54,207 nt of DNA, from NCBI GenBank assembly GCA_001917435.1, contig MNEA01000003.1:1-54207 (forward strand), given 5' to 3'. The stretch's first letter is position 1. Every line of letters begins with the position of its first letter. Both the position numbers and the translations under genes were made by a program. Origin of the DNA: Acidobacteria bacterium 13_2_20CM_2_57_6. Its GTDB lineage: Bacteria > Acidobacteriota > Terriglobia > Acidiferrales > UBA7541. Below are positions 33,403 through 40,818 of the stretch, in pieces. The notes below the pieces were generated by a model. The model searched no databases. It was given only the letters and a program-made list of their open reading frames with translations, and had not been told where the DNA came from.

Positions 33403-34497
33403 TCAGCCCTTCTTCATCTCCTGGAAAATTTCTTCGTAGACGTGAACCGTGTTTTGAACCATGCGGGCTGCTGAAAATTGTTCTGCGATTGTGCTTCGCG
33501 CTCTCTGGGCAAGTGTGATGCCCAGCGATTCATCACTCAAAATTCTTTCCATCCCAGCCGAGAAGAGTTCCGGATCAGGCCGCGCCGCCAGCAGTCCGTT
33601 GTCGCCGTCTTTCACGTACTCCGGTACGCCCCCGCTCGCCACGGCCAGCACGGGAAGCCCCCAAGCCATCGCGGTCAGAAGGGAAGTGCCGAGCGGCTCG
33701 GCCAGCGACGGAAACACAAAAGCATCGAGCGCGAGGTATACATCGGTCACATCCTCCACAAATCCGGCGCAGATTACCTCGTCGCGCATCCCCAGCCGTT
33801 GCACCAGTGCTTCCAGGGCAGGACGACAGGGACCGTCACCGGCCAACAGCAAACGCGTTGCCGGAATCTTTGTGCGTAATCTAGAAAGCGCGTGTATGGC
33901 GATTTCCTGGCCCTTTTCGGGCAGCAGATATCCGATGCAGCCCAGAAGTTTTTCGTTCCCGGTTATGCCCCAACGCTCCCGTGCCTGGCGGCGCGCTTCC
34001 GGCGTTGGCGAAGGCGGGACCTCTACCCCTTCGTAGACAACAGCTATTTTTTCGGACGGCACGCCCGATTCCAGGATGCTTTTCTCCACGAAATGGGAAA
34101 TTGCCACAATGCGCTGCGCTATTTGATAACGCCGCCGCGCGAGTCCAGTGCGCGAGAGCGGATACGCCACTCTTCGCGAGACCGCCACGTGAGTACGTTC
34201 TTGCCCCCTAGCCAGCCACGCGGCGGTCAGAGCGTGTGGTTCATTGGCATGGAGAACATCGTAGTTTTGTCGCGAAAGTAATTTTCGCAAGAGAAGAGCC
34301 GCGCTGGCACGCCGAGCATTCTTACCGACCACGTGTACTGGGATGCCCGCTGCCGCCGCACGGCGAGCGAGCGGTGATTCCCGCACTGAGAGAAGTTGGG
34401 CATCATGCCCGAGTGCGCGGAGTCCCTTTACGGTCAGCAACGCCTGACTTTGCCCGCCGCGCCATTCCCGCTCGAGGTCCACATACAGGATCCTCAT
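33403..34497 (-). CDS. Family 4 (GT-B) glycosyltransferase
   Basis: A 364-residue GT-B enzyme. The N-terminal half begins MRILYVDLEREWRGGQSQALL, and the C-terminal half has GCIGYLLPEKGQEIAIHALS, LLLAGDGP and the donor motif FPSLAEPLGTSLLTAMAWGLPVLA (E-x7-E-like). It probably transfers a sugar in LPS or exopolysaccharide assembly at the inner face of the membrane. Its start overlaps the stop of the GT2 gene by four bases, so the two are coupled. Donor and acceptor are not predictable. Confidence 0.87.
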   Translation of the reverse strand: MRILYVDLEREWRGGQSQALLTVKGLRALGHDAQLLSVRESPLARRAAAAGIPVHVVGKNARRASAALLLRKLLSRQNYDVLHANEPHALTAAWLARGQERTHVAVSRRVAYPLSRTGLARRRYQIAQRIVAISHFVEKSILESGVPSEKIAVVYEGVEVPPSPTPEARRQARERWGITGNEKLLGCIGYLLPEKGQEIAIHALSRLRTKIPATRLLLAGDGPCRPALEALVQRLGMRDEVICAGFVEDVTDVYLALDAFVFPSLAEPLGTSLLTAMAWGLPVLAVASGGVPEYVKDGDNGLLAARPDPELFSAGMERILSDESLGITLAQRARSTIAEQFSAARMVQNTVHVYEEIFQEMKKG

Positions 34498-35270
34498 AAT
34501 GGTTTCGTTCCGCCATCACGCCACGCGGAATCCCTGAGCTCTCCCAGTTTTTTGAACTTCAGCCACGTACTTCGCGCGGCCATCCGCGAGATGACCCATC
34601 CGCGAGAGCCGTCGAGAAACCCAAGGTGCAGCACATAACTGTTGAACCAATTCCAGGGCGTCGCCAGCCACAGCGCTGCGCGCCAGTTCCGTCTCCCGGC
34701 AGCGCACATCTGCTGCGCGGCAAGCGTGGTGTACCGCTCGACCTTCTCCTCGTGTTCGGAGAAAGAGCGAATCGTGTAATGAAGCAAATCTCCGCCAAGG
34801 CGCCCCGGTCGGCCCTCGAACGACAGCGACTCGTGCACGATCCCCGAAAAGCGCGCCAAATCGCGCCGGTAGAGGCGCCGTTGACGGTCCGGATACCATC
34901 CCGAGTGCTTGATCCAGGCTCCTACGTACCAGGCGCGCCGCGCGAATTCGTACACTGCGCAGCCGGGCTCTCCTTCCTTCCAGGCGAGCAATGAGCCGCG
35001 CAACTCATCGCTTAGCTCTTCATCAGCATCGAGTGAAAGAATCCAATCGTTGTTCGCTGCCGCGGCCGCACTATTTTTCTGCTGCGCAAAATTCGTCCAG
35101 GCGTTCGTGATTACCTTCGCCCCGTACTCTCGCGCAATTTCCGGAGTGCGGTCGCGACTTCCGCAATCCACGATCACAATCTCATCGGCAACTCCCCGGA
35201 CCGATTCCAGAGCTCGTGACAAGTTGTGTTCCTCATTGAGCGTAATCATGCAGGCGGAGAGACGGATCAT
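34494..35270 (-). CDS. Family 2 glycosyltransferase, WaaE/KdtX-like
   Basis: A 258-residue GT-A enzyme. LSACMITLNEEHNLSRALESV opens the fold, EIVIVDCGSRDRTPEIA and ILSLDADEEL (DxD-like) form the nucleotide-sugar site, and HSGWYPDRQRRLYRRD with VHESL is typical of the LPS core beta-1,4-glucosyltransferase (WaaE/KdtX) group. Basic and aromatic residues near the C-terminus suggest membrane contact. It is the first gene of the pair with the GT4 enzyme. Confidence 0.86.
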   Translation of the reverse strand: MIRLSACMITLNEEHNLSRALESVRGVADEIVIVDCGSRDRTPEIAREYGAKVITNAWTNFAQQKNSAAAAANNDWILSLDADEELSDELRGSLLAWKEGEPGCAVYEFARRAWYVGAWIKHSGWYPDRQRRLYRRDLARFSGIVHESLSFEGRPGRLGGDLLHYTIRSFSEHEEKVERYTTLAAQQMCAAGRRNWRAALWLATPWNWFNSYVLHLGFLDGSRGWVISRMAARSTWLKFKKLGELRDSAWRDGGTKPL

Positions 35271-35365
35271 CGGACTCCGGATTATCTGGAACTCGGCTAG
35301 TATCTCACAAAGCTAATGGGGGAATCGGCCTCGAACGAACCACCTGGAGGAGAATGGAAGCCCGC

Positions 35366-35899
35366 CTATTTCTTCTGGAAATTCACGCGAATCACGCTGC
35401 CGCCGATTCGAAACTCGGTTCCGTCCTGTAGCATGGCCGCACGCACGCGCTCTTCGTCCAAAAAAGTGCCATTGGTCGAATCCAGGTCCTTGAGGTTGAT
35501 GTACGTGTCCCGCACTTCCAGCAAGCAGTGATGCCGCGAGATTTCAGGATCATTCACCGGAATATCCGCGCCTTTGCGGCCCAGCACAGCACGCGGGTTT
35601 GTTAAGGTATGACTTTCGCCCTTCGATGGGCCCGACAGAATGCTAAGCACAACTTTCGCTTTTTCAGGTAGCCGCAATGCCGGATCGGGCGGCGGCAAAT
35701 TCAGATTTGAACTCGTGGCATTGGCCCTTGCAAACGAGGGAAGCGGAGACATCACCACCGTGGAATCCACACGCCGCTTAATCTCCACAATCGTGGTCTT
35801 CCCGCAACTCGAGCATTTGAATTGCACCTTCGTATGGCCGCCGAATTGCCCTTCCTTCAGCAAGTGCTCCGCGCCACAGTGAATGCAAGCCGTCTGCAT
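35366..35899 (-). CDS. Zinc-ribbon plus FHA-domain protein
   Basis: The N-terminal 40 residues form a CxxC...CxxC ribbon (CIHCG, then FKCSSCGKTTIVEIKR), like the MJ0042 family. A Pro-rich linker leads to an FHA domain (about 90-175): AVLGRKGADIPVNDPEISRHHCLLEV and LKDLDSTNGTFLDEERV. FHA domains bind phosphothreonine, so a Ser/Thr-kinase signalling role is likely. No kinase gene is near. Confidence 0.85.
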   Translation of the reverse strand: MQTACIHCGAEHLLKEGQFGGHTKVQFKCSSCGKTTIVEIKRRVDSTVVMSPLPSFARANATSSNLNLPPPDPALRLPEKAKVVLSILSGPSKGESHTLTNPRAVLGRKGADIPVNDPEISRHHCLLEVRDTYINLKDLDSTNGTFLDEERVRAAMLQDGTEFRIGGSVIRVNFQKK

Positions 35900-36076
35900 G
35901 CTTTAGAATTTAACACCATCTGATGCCATTTGGAGGACGGTCAGCATTCTCTCGAACGGAACGGTAAATCCACGCTGTGCGCCGGTGGCCTGCGACTGCG
36001 GCACGAGCTCCCAGCCCTACAGCGATGCGCTCTTGTGTTACGATGATAGGTTCCAAGCCAATCCAGGAGAACGTGT

Positions 36077-36799
36077 GTGTCCGAACATATTTCGCGGAAA
36101 GAACTAAAACAGGACAAAATCAAGGAAACCATCGAGCATGGCGCTGAAGCCGTCATCTCTCACGGGCAGTTCACGCTCATCGTTGTGTTGGTAGCTCTGT
36201 TTACGGCGCTAGGTTACGGTGGATGGAAGTTTTATATCGACCGGCAGACTGTGCAAGCATCTGCCGCCTTCGATACGGCGATGAAGGCGTACCAGGGCCG
36301 CATCGCTTCGGCTGCTGACCCCTCAGATCCCAGCGCGCCTTTCTTTCCTGACGAGTCTGCGCGCGCCCAGGACGCCATGCAAAAGTTCGTCAAGCTTGCC
36401 GACAAATATCCCAGCACGAATCCCGGTAAGCTCGCGCGCTACTACGCCGCGCTTTGTCTCGAGGACCTCGAGCGCCAGAATCAGGCGCTCGAAGAATTGA
36501 AGAAGATCGGCGGGTCCAGCGACAAGGAGCTGGCGGCCATGGCGCAATATCAGACGGCGATCATTTACTCCCGAACCGGCAAGTCCGATGATGCCATCAA
36601 AACCTTTCGCGTTTTGGTGGACAAACAGAGCGCTCTTGTGCCGCGGCCGCTGGTGCTCCTGGAACTTGCCGGCCTCCTTCGCAGCTCCAATCCAAAAGAA
36701 GCCGTTAGCATCTACCAGCAAATCAAGAAGGAATTCCCGGACACCACCATTGCGGACCAGGCCGACCGCGGCCTGGATACCCTTTCGCCGAAATCCTGA
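36077..36799 (+). CDS. Membrane-anchored TPR protein, YfgM-like
   Basis: A 240-residue protein with a cytoplasmic N-terminus (SEHISRKELKQDKIKETIEHG), one transmembrane helix near residues 31-50 (FTLIVVLVALFTALGYGGW) and about four TPR-like repeats in the periplasm. This plan matches YfgM/ancillary SecYEG-translocon-chaperone proteins, which cooperate with PpiD. It starts at GTG (36077), with AGGAGAA upstream. The gene precedes dgt; no functional link is known. Confidence 0.78.
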   Translation: MSEHISRKELKQDKIKETIEHGAEAVISHGQFTLIVVLVALFTALGYGGWKFYIDRQTVQASAAFDTAMKAYQGRIASAADPSDPSAPFFPDESARAQDAMQKFVKLADKYPSTNPGKLARYYAALCLEDLERQNQALEELKKIGGSSDKELAAMAQYQTAIIYSRTGKSDDAIKTFRVLVDKQSALVPRPLVLLELAGLLRSSNPKEAVSIYQQIKKEFPDTTIADQADRGLDTLSPKS

Positions 36800-36839
36800 T
36801 TTGCTTTGGGTCTGAGCGTTCGCGTGGTTCAGTCGGAAT

Positions 36840-38015
36840 ATGACGGAGCGGCCCATCGAATCAGCTACCACTCCTGCTCCCTGGGCGATGCGCGCGGAGC
36901 GTTCCCGCGGCCGGCGTTATCCGGAACCGTCCCACCCTTACCGCAGTGACTACGCGCGTGACCGCGATCGCATTATTCATTCCCGCGCGTTTCGCCGCCT
37001 CGAAGCCAAGACGCAAGTGTTCACCACGCGCTACTCGGACCATTTTCGCAACCGCCTGACGCATACGCTGGAAGTTGCGCAGATTGCCCGCTCCGTTACT
37101 TCAGCGCTCGGATTGAACACCGAGCTTGCCGAAGCGCTCGCTCTCGTCCACGACATCGGCCATCCGCCGTTTGGCCATGCCGGTGAACGCAAGCTGGACG
37201 AACTAATGCGCGCGCATGGCGGCTGTTTCAATCACAATCTGCACGCGCTGCGCATCGTTGAACGGTTCGAGCAGCGCTACCTCGATTTCCCAGGCCTGAA
37301 TCTTACATTTGAAGTTCGCGAAGGTATCATCAAGCATTCGCGCGATTATTCCGCGGCGGACTTTCCGCAGCTTGCGGAGTACCTTCTCGATTTGCGTCCT
37401 CCCCTCGAAGCGCAACTCATCGACTGGGTCGATGAAATTGCTTACAACACTGCCGATACGGACGACGCGCTCGAAGCCGGGCTTCTGGATCTCGCCGTTT
37501 TGTGCAAGGAAGTTTCGTTTTTTGGTGAAGTCTACGGGCAAGTCGATTCAGTCCATCGCGGCGCCCGTCAGAAGCTCATTTTCAATGAAGCCCTCAAACG
37601 CGTTCTGGATGCGCTGGCCACTAATCTTATTGAGACTACTCAGCAGCGTGTTTTGGCTTTCAATGCTTCATCCGTGGAAGACATTCGCCGTGCGCCAAAG
37701 CGGCTTGCTGGCTTCAGCGAAGCTGCGGAAGCGCGAAACCGCGAGCTTAAGCGCTTTCTTTTCAAATATATTTACAACCATCCTGCCATTGCTGAGGACC
37801 GCGATCGCTCCGTGAGATGTCTGGAAGAACTTTTCATTTATTATTCAGAGTCTCGAGGCGCGATGCCCGCATTTTATGAAGAGCTTGCCCAAACGGAATC
37901 GCGGCACGTCATCGTTTGCGATTACATTGCCGGCATGACCGACCAATTCCTTCTTCGCCAGCACCACGAACATTTGGGCAGTCCTCCCGGCGACAGTTCT
38001 ACTCCGTCGCGTTGA
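36840..38015 (+). CDS. dgt: Deoxyguanosinetriphosphate triphosphohydrolase-like (HD superfamily)
   Basis: A 391-residue HD-domain enzyme that splits dNTPs to nucleoside and triphosphate. RDRDRIIHSRAFRRLEAKTQVF and NRLTHTLEVAQIARSV are hallmark segments, and ALVHDIGHPPFGHAGE gives the metal-binding HD motif. Length and spacing match the type 2 dGTPase group. The preference for dGTP cannot be settled from sequence. A short gap of 40 bases separates it from the TPR gene. Confidence 0.9.
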   Translation: MTERPIESATTPAPWAMRAERSRGRRYPEPSHPYRSDYARDRDRIIHSRAFRRLEAKTQVFTTRYSDHFRNRLTHTLEVAQIARSVTSALGLNTELAEALALVHDIGHPPFGHAGERKLDELMRAHGGCFNHNLHALRIVERFEQRYLDFPGLNLTFEVREGIIKHSRDYSAADFPQLAEYLLDLRPPLEAQLIDWVDEIAYNTADTDDALEAGLLDLAVLCKEVSFFGEVYGQVDSVHRGARQKLIFNEALKRVLDALATNLIETTQQRVLAFNASSVEDIRRAPKRLAGFSEAAEARNRELKRFLFKYIYNHPAIAEDRDRSVRCLEELFIYYSESRGAMPAFYEELAQTESRHVIVCDYIAGMTDQFLLRQHHEHLGSPPGDSSTPSR

Positions 38016-38133
38016 TCTCATGAGAATTCATCTACCAAACTTGAAACGGGATGCCTCGCTTTCTCAAGAACGAAAAAGCAGAGCGCCCCGCGACGATAAA
38101 GAGTCTCTAGTCGACCGACGGAGAGGTTCGATC

Positions 38134-38715
38134 TTAGAATCGAAGAAACGGTCCGAAGGCCACACGCGGATTGTGATGCGCGCTTCCGGCAAAGTACATT
38201 TCATCGCCTGCTTCAAGTCGTAGACCCACTGGACCAATATGCCCTTCCAGTCCAGCGCCCGGATAAAGCGTTCCGCTCACGTTATTCGCGCGCAAATTGT
38301 TTACGGAGCTTACAAATCCCGAGAAGCTGGGGTTCCTGGGATCCAGCCTGAAATTAATAAATCCTCCCTTCACTGTCAGGAAAGGGCGAATCGCACCGTG
38401 GCCAGCCACAATCTTGGGGCCAAAGAGCCCATGCAGGACTCTGAGATTGCTGGGCACAAACGTGAAGCTGCTGGGATTGCTCGGGTTCGTAAAACCTTCG
38501 GCAAAAGCCTGTTCGAAATCATAATTCATCTCACCTTCCAGCATGACGTGCGAGAACGCTTTGTAACCCACTCGCGCTCCCAGCCCCGCCATGTTGGTTT
38601 TTGTTTGCGAGATGCGGAAATAATCACCATAGCCGCCCACTTGAAGGTGATCTTGCGCCTTGGCCAGCGGCACCAGCCAACCTGCCAGAAATAGCAGAAG
38701 TGCGACACGCTTCAT
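38134..38715 (-). CDS. Outer-membrane beta-barrel protein 2
   Basis: A 193-residue exported barrel. The signal peptide is MKRVALLLFLAGWLVPLAKA. The mature part has strand pairs with aromatic ends (VGGYGDYFRIS, GARVGYKAF, MLEGEMNYDFE) and ends in a C-terminal FGPFLRF, the terminal-Phe signature that BAM recognises. An AAGGAG site lies before the ATG. It resembles OmpX/OmpA-type barrels but carries no OmpA peptidoglycan domain. Role unknown. Confidence 0.78.
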   Translation of the reverse strand: MKRVALLLFLAGWLVPLAKAQDHLQVGGYGDYFRISQTKTNMAGLGARVGYKAFSHVMLEGEMNYDFEQAFAEGFTNPSNPSSFTFVPSNLRVLHGLFGPKIVAGHGAIRPFLTVKGGFINFRLDPRNPSFSGFVSSVNNLRANNVSGTLYPGAGLEGHIGPVGLRLEAGDEMYFAGSAHHNPRVAFGPFLRF

Positions 38716-38853
38716 TCGTGTTCTCCTTGCACAGATATAGTAGGAATTACAAAAGCAGGGGCTGGCTTCGGGCCGGGATGAAGCTTGCGCTCCTGTCGTT
38801 TAGATGAAATCTCGCAACACAGAGTTGCCAGGGCACTTAGAGGCCTTTCACGA

Positions 38854-40080
38854 TCAGGCGCGGGCCAGGGTCAGCAGGAGCGTCAGGTAGCGCTTCAGTT
38901 TTTGCGTGATCAGAAAATTCTCCTTCACGTGTTCGTGACCGTGCTCCCCCAGCCGCGTGGCAATCTCCGGATGCGAAAGCAAAAAGCGAATTTGATACGC
39001 CGTGCCTTCCACGGAATGCGCCAGCAATCCCGTGTGTTTGTGAATGATTTGAATGGGAATCCCGCCCACCGCCGAAGCGACCACCGGTTTTTTTTTCCAA
39101 AGCGCTTCCGAGACCGTGAGCCCGAATCCTTCGCGTAAGCTTTTCTGGAGCACGATGGTCGATGCGCGTTGCAGGGCATTTACTTCCAGCGGCGCCCATG
39201 CCGGCAGCTCTAGCACTTTGATGTCAGGGTCACCATCCGCTTCTCGCAAGACTTCCTTTAACACCACAGCGCCCTCGGGATCATCGGAAGCGCTGCCTCC
39301 AGCGAGAACCAGTTGGCAATCGAAATATCTCTTCACGATGCGGTAGGCGCGAATCACCCCGACGGGGTCCTTTAACCGGTCGAACCGGGATATTTGCGTG
39401 AGGATTGTGCGCTGAGGATCAATGCCGTAGCGGGCAAGCACTTGAGCGATGAATTCCCGATCCAATTCCCAATTCTTTTCCGAGAGCGGATCGATGGCCG
39501 GGTAAAAAAGGTACTGCGGGATCGGAAGCTGCCGCGAGAATTCCGGCGACGAAAACATGGCGCCGTCATATTTCGAAACAAATTGCTCGAGAAAATCCCA
39601 GACCGTTCGGTTAGGGTGCGACAAGTCGATGTGGCAGCGCCACACCCAATGATTTGCTCCCGGCCTGCGCGCCTCAATCAGCGCCGCAGGTTGCGGGTCG
39701 TGGATGACCATGAATTCGGCATCCAGCGGCAGCTTCTCGCGATTCATCTTGTTGTAGGCGAGAAAAATATCGAAGTCTCTTTGACTGGCATGGTACGGCG
39801 CGCCATGCAGTGCGTTGTGAAATGCCTTGGTTACTTCAAAAAAATCCTCGCCGCCGCCCATCACTTCCCATTTGATGTTCAGGTCCAGTTCTTCCGCCAG
39901 CGGGACCAGGCGAGTGAGGATTTCCGCTACGCCGCCGCCAACGGCCGTCGAATTGACCATCTGGATGCTCCGCCCGCGCAATGGACTTGCCAGCGCTCGC
40001 AGCTCCTCGATTTCACCCGCGCCAAGCAACTCGGCATAATCATCCAGCGGAATGCGGCCGAGGGTCAGCGTGTCGCTCAT
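38854..40080 (-). CDS. treT: Trehalose glycosyltransferring synthase TreT
   Basis: A family-4 GT-B enzyme that joins nucleotide-glucose to glucose, forming trehalose directly. Near the N-terminus QMVNSTAVGGGVAEILTRLVPL and LNIKWEVMGGG are diagnostic of TreT; VIHDPQPAAL and WVWRCHIDLSHPN line the acceptor site; LQKSLREGFGLTVSEALWKKKPVVAS is the C-terminal E-x7-E-like donor motif. At 408 residues it is full length. The start overlaps the DUF5752 stop by four bases (ATGA). The usual direction in vivo, synthesis or degradation, is not known here. Confidence 0.88.
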   Translation of the reverse strand: MSDTLTLGRIPLDDYAELLGAGEIEELRALASPLRGRSIQMVNSTAVGGGVAEILTRLVPLAEELDLNIKWEVMGGGEDFFEVTKAFHNALHGAPYHASQRDFDIFLAYNKMNREKLPLDAEFMVIHDPQPAALIEARRPGANHWVWRCHIDLSHPNRTVWDFLEQFVSKYDGAMFSSPEFSRQLPIPQYLFYPAIDPLSEKNWELDREFIAQVLARYGIDPQRTILTQISRFDRLKDPVGVIRAYRIVKRYFDCQLVLAGGSASDDPEGAVVLKEVLREADGDPDIKVLELPAWAPLEVNALQRASTIVLQKSLREGFGLTVSEALWKKKPVVASAVGGIPIQIIHKHTGLLAHSVEGTAYQIRFLLSHPEIATRLGEHGHEHVKENFLITQKLKRYLTLLLTLARA

Positions 40081-40736
40081 GTTTTTCTCCTTTCGCGGTC
40101 GATCAGCCGGAGCAACTTAGAGCGCGCGCTGTCCAAAGTGTTGGTGTAAATATCAATGTGGTTTACGCTGTCAGCGAGAGTTCGCAACCCCAGCCCGTCG
40201 GCAAGCCAGTGCGAGAAGTCGTTGGTCCGCAGCTGGACCCTCAATCGCGAAGAAATAAAATGAAAATAGAAACTCGAATGGCTGAGGTGCGCGATCCCAT
40301 CGCGAAATTCATCCAGCGTTCGGGCGTTCCGGCCGAGCGGGACGGTGACTTCCACGCTCTCGCAAAAATAGAATCGCTCCAAAGCGGATTGGCCCGCAAA
40401 GTGTGAATGCACCGTGCAATAGTCGGCGACCACGCGGCATAAATCACTTCGTAGCGCGGCGATCGAAACATAGTCACGAACGTCAAGCACAGCAAGTTGC
40501 TCGGCAAGGTCGTTCCGGTTGGTGTCCGAAAGCACCCATTGGGCGAAATCGTTTGAGAACCCTTCCGTCAGGAAGTGATGGCTGCCCAGCGTTTGAAACG
40601 TGTGATGAAAAATCGATGCGTCGCTGCAGTGCTCCAGGCCAGTCAATAGTTCCGCGAGCGTGCCCGCCGATTGGTTGCCGATTCGCGTCAGGTAGGAAAC
40701 GGTAACGAATTCGAACGGGGTTTCCGCTGCGTTCAC
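40077..40736 (-). CDS. DUF5752-like protein of the trehalose operon
   Basis: A 219-residue helical protein. Segments such as LAELLTGLEHCSDASIFHHTFQ, GFSNDFAQWVLSDTNRNDLAE and SSFYFHFISSRLRV are in keeping with the DUF5752 family, whose genes are often found beside trehalose synthase genes. His-rich helices (SIFHHTFQTLGSHHFL) suggest a metal or ligand site, but this is only inferred. It lies between otsA (82 bases upstream) and treT (four-base overlap), so a role in trehalose metabolism is likely. The family assignment is moderate. Confidence 0.7.
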   Translation of the reverse strand: MNAAETPFEFVTVSYLTRIGNQSAGTLAELLTGLEHCSDASIFHHTFQTLGSHHFLTEGFSNDFAQWVLSDTNRNDLAEQLAVLDVRDYVSIAALRSDLCRVVADYCTVHSHFAGQSALERFYFCESVEVTVPLGRNARTLDEFRDGIAHLSHSSFYFHFISSRLRVQLRTNDFSHWLADGLGLRTLADSVNHIDIYTNTLDSARSKLLRLIDRERRKT

Positions 40737-40818
40737 GCGAAAGACTCCTTCCTCCCGAACAATTCGGCGGGGCTCCCGCAGCGGTGCAAAACTGGAAGTG
40801 CCACTTGATCTGGCCGAA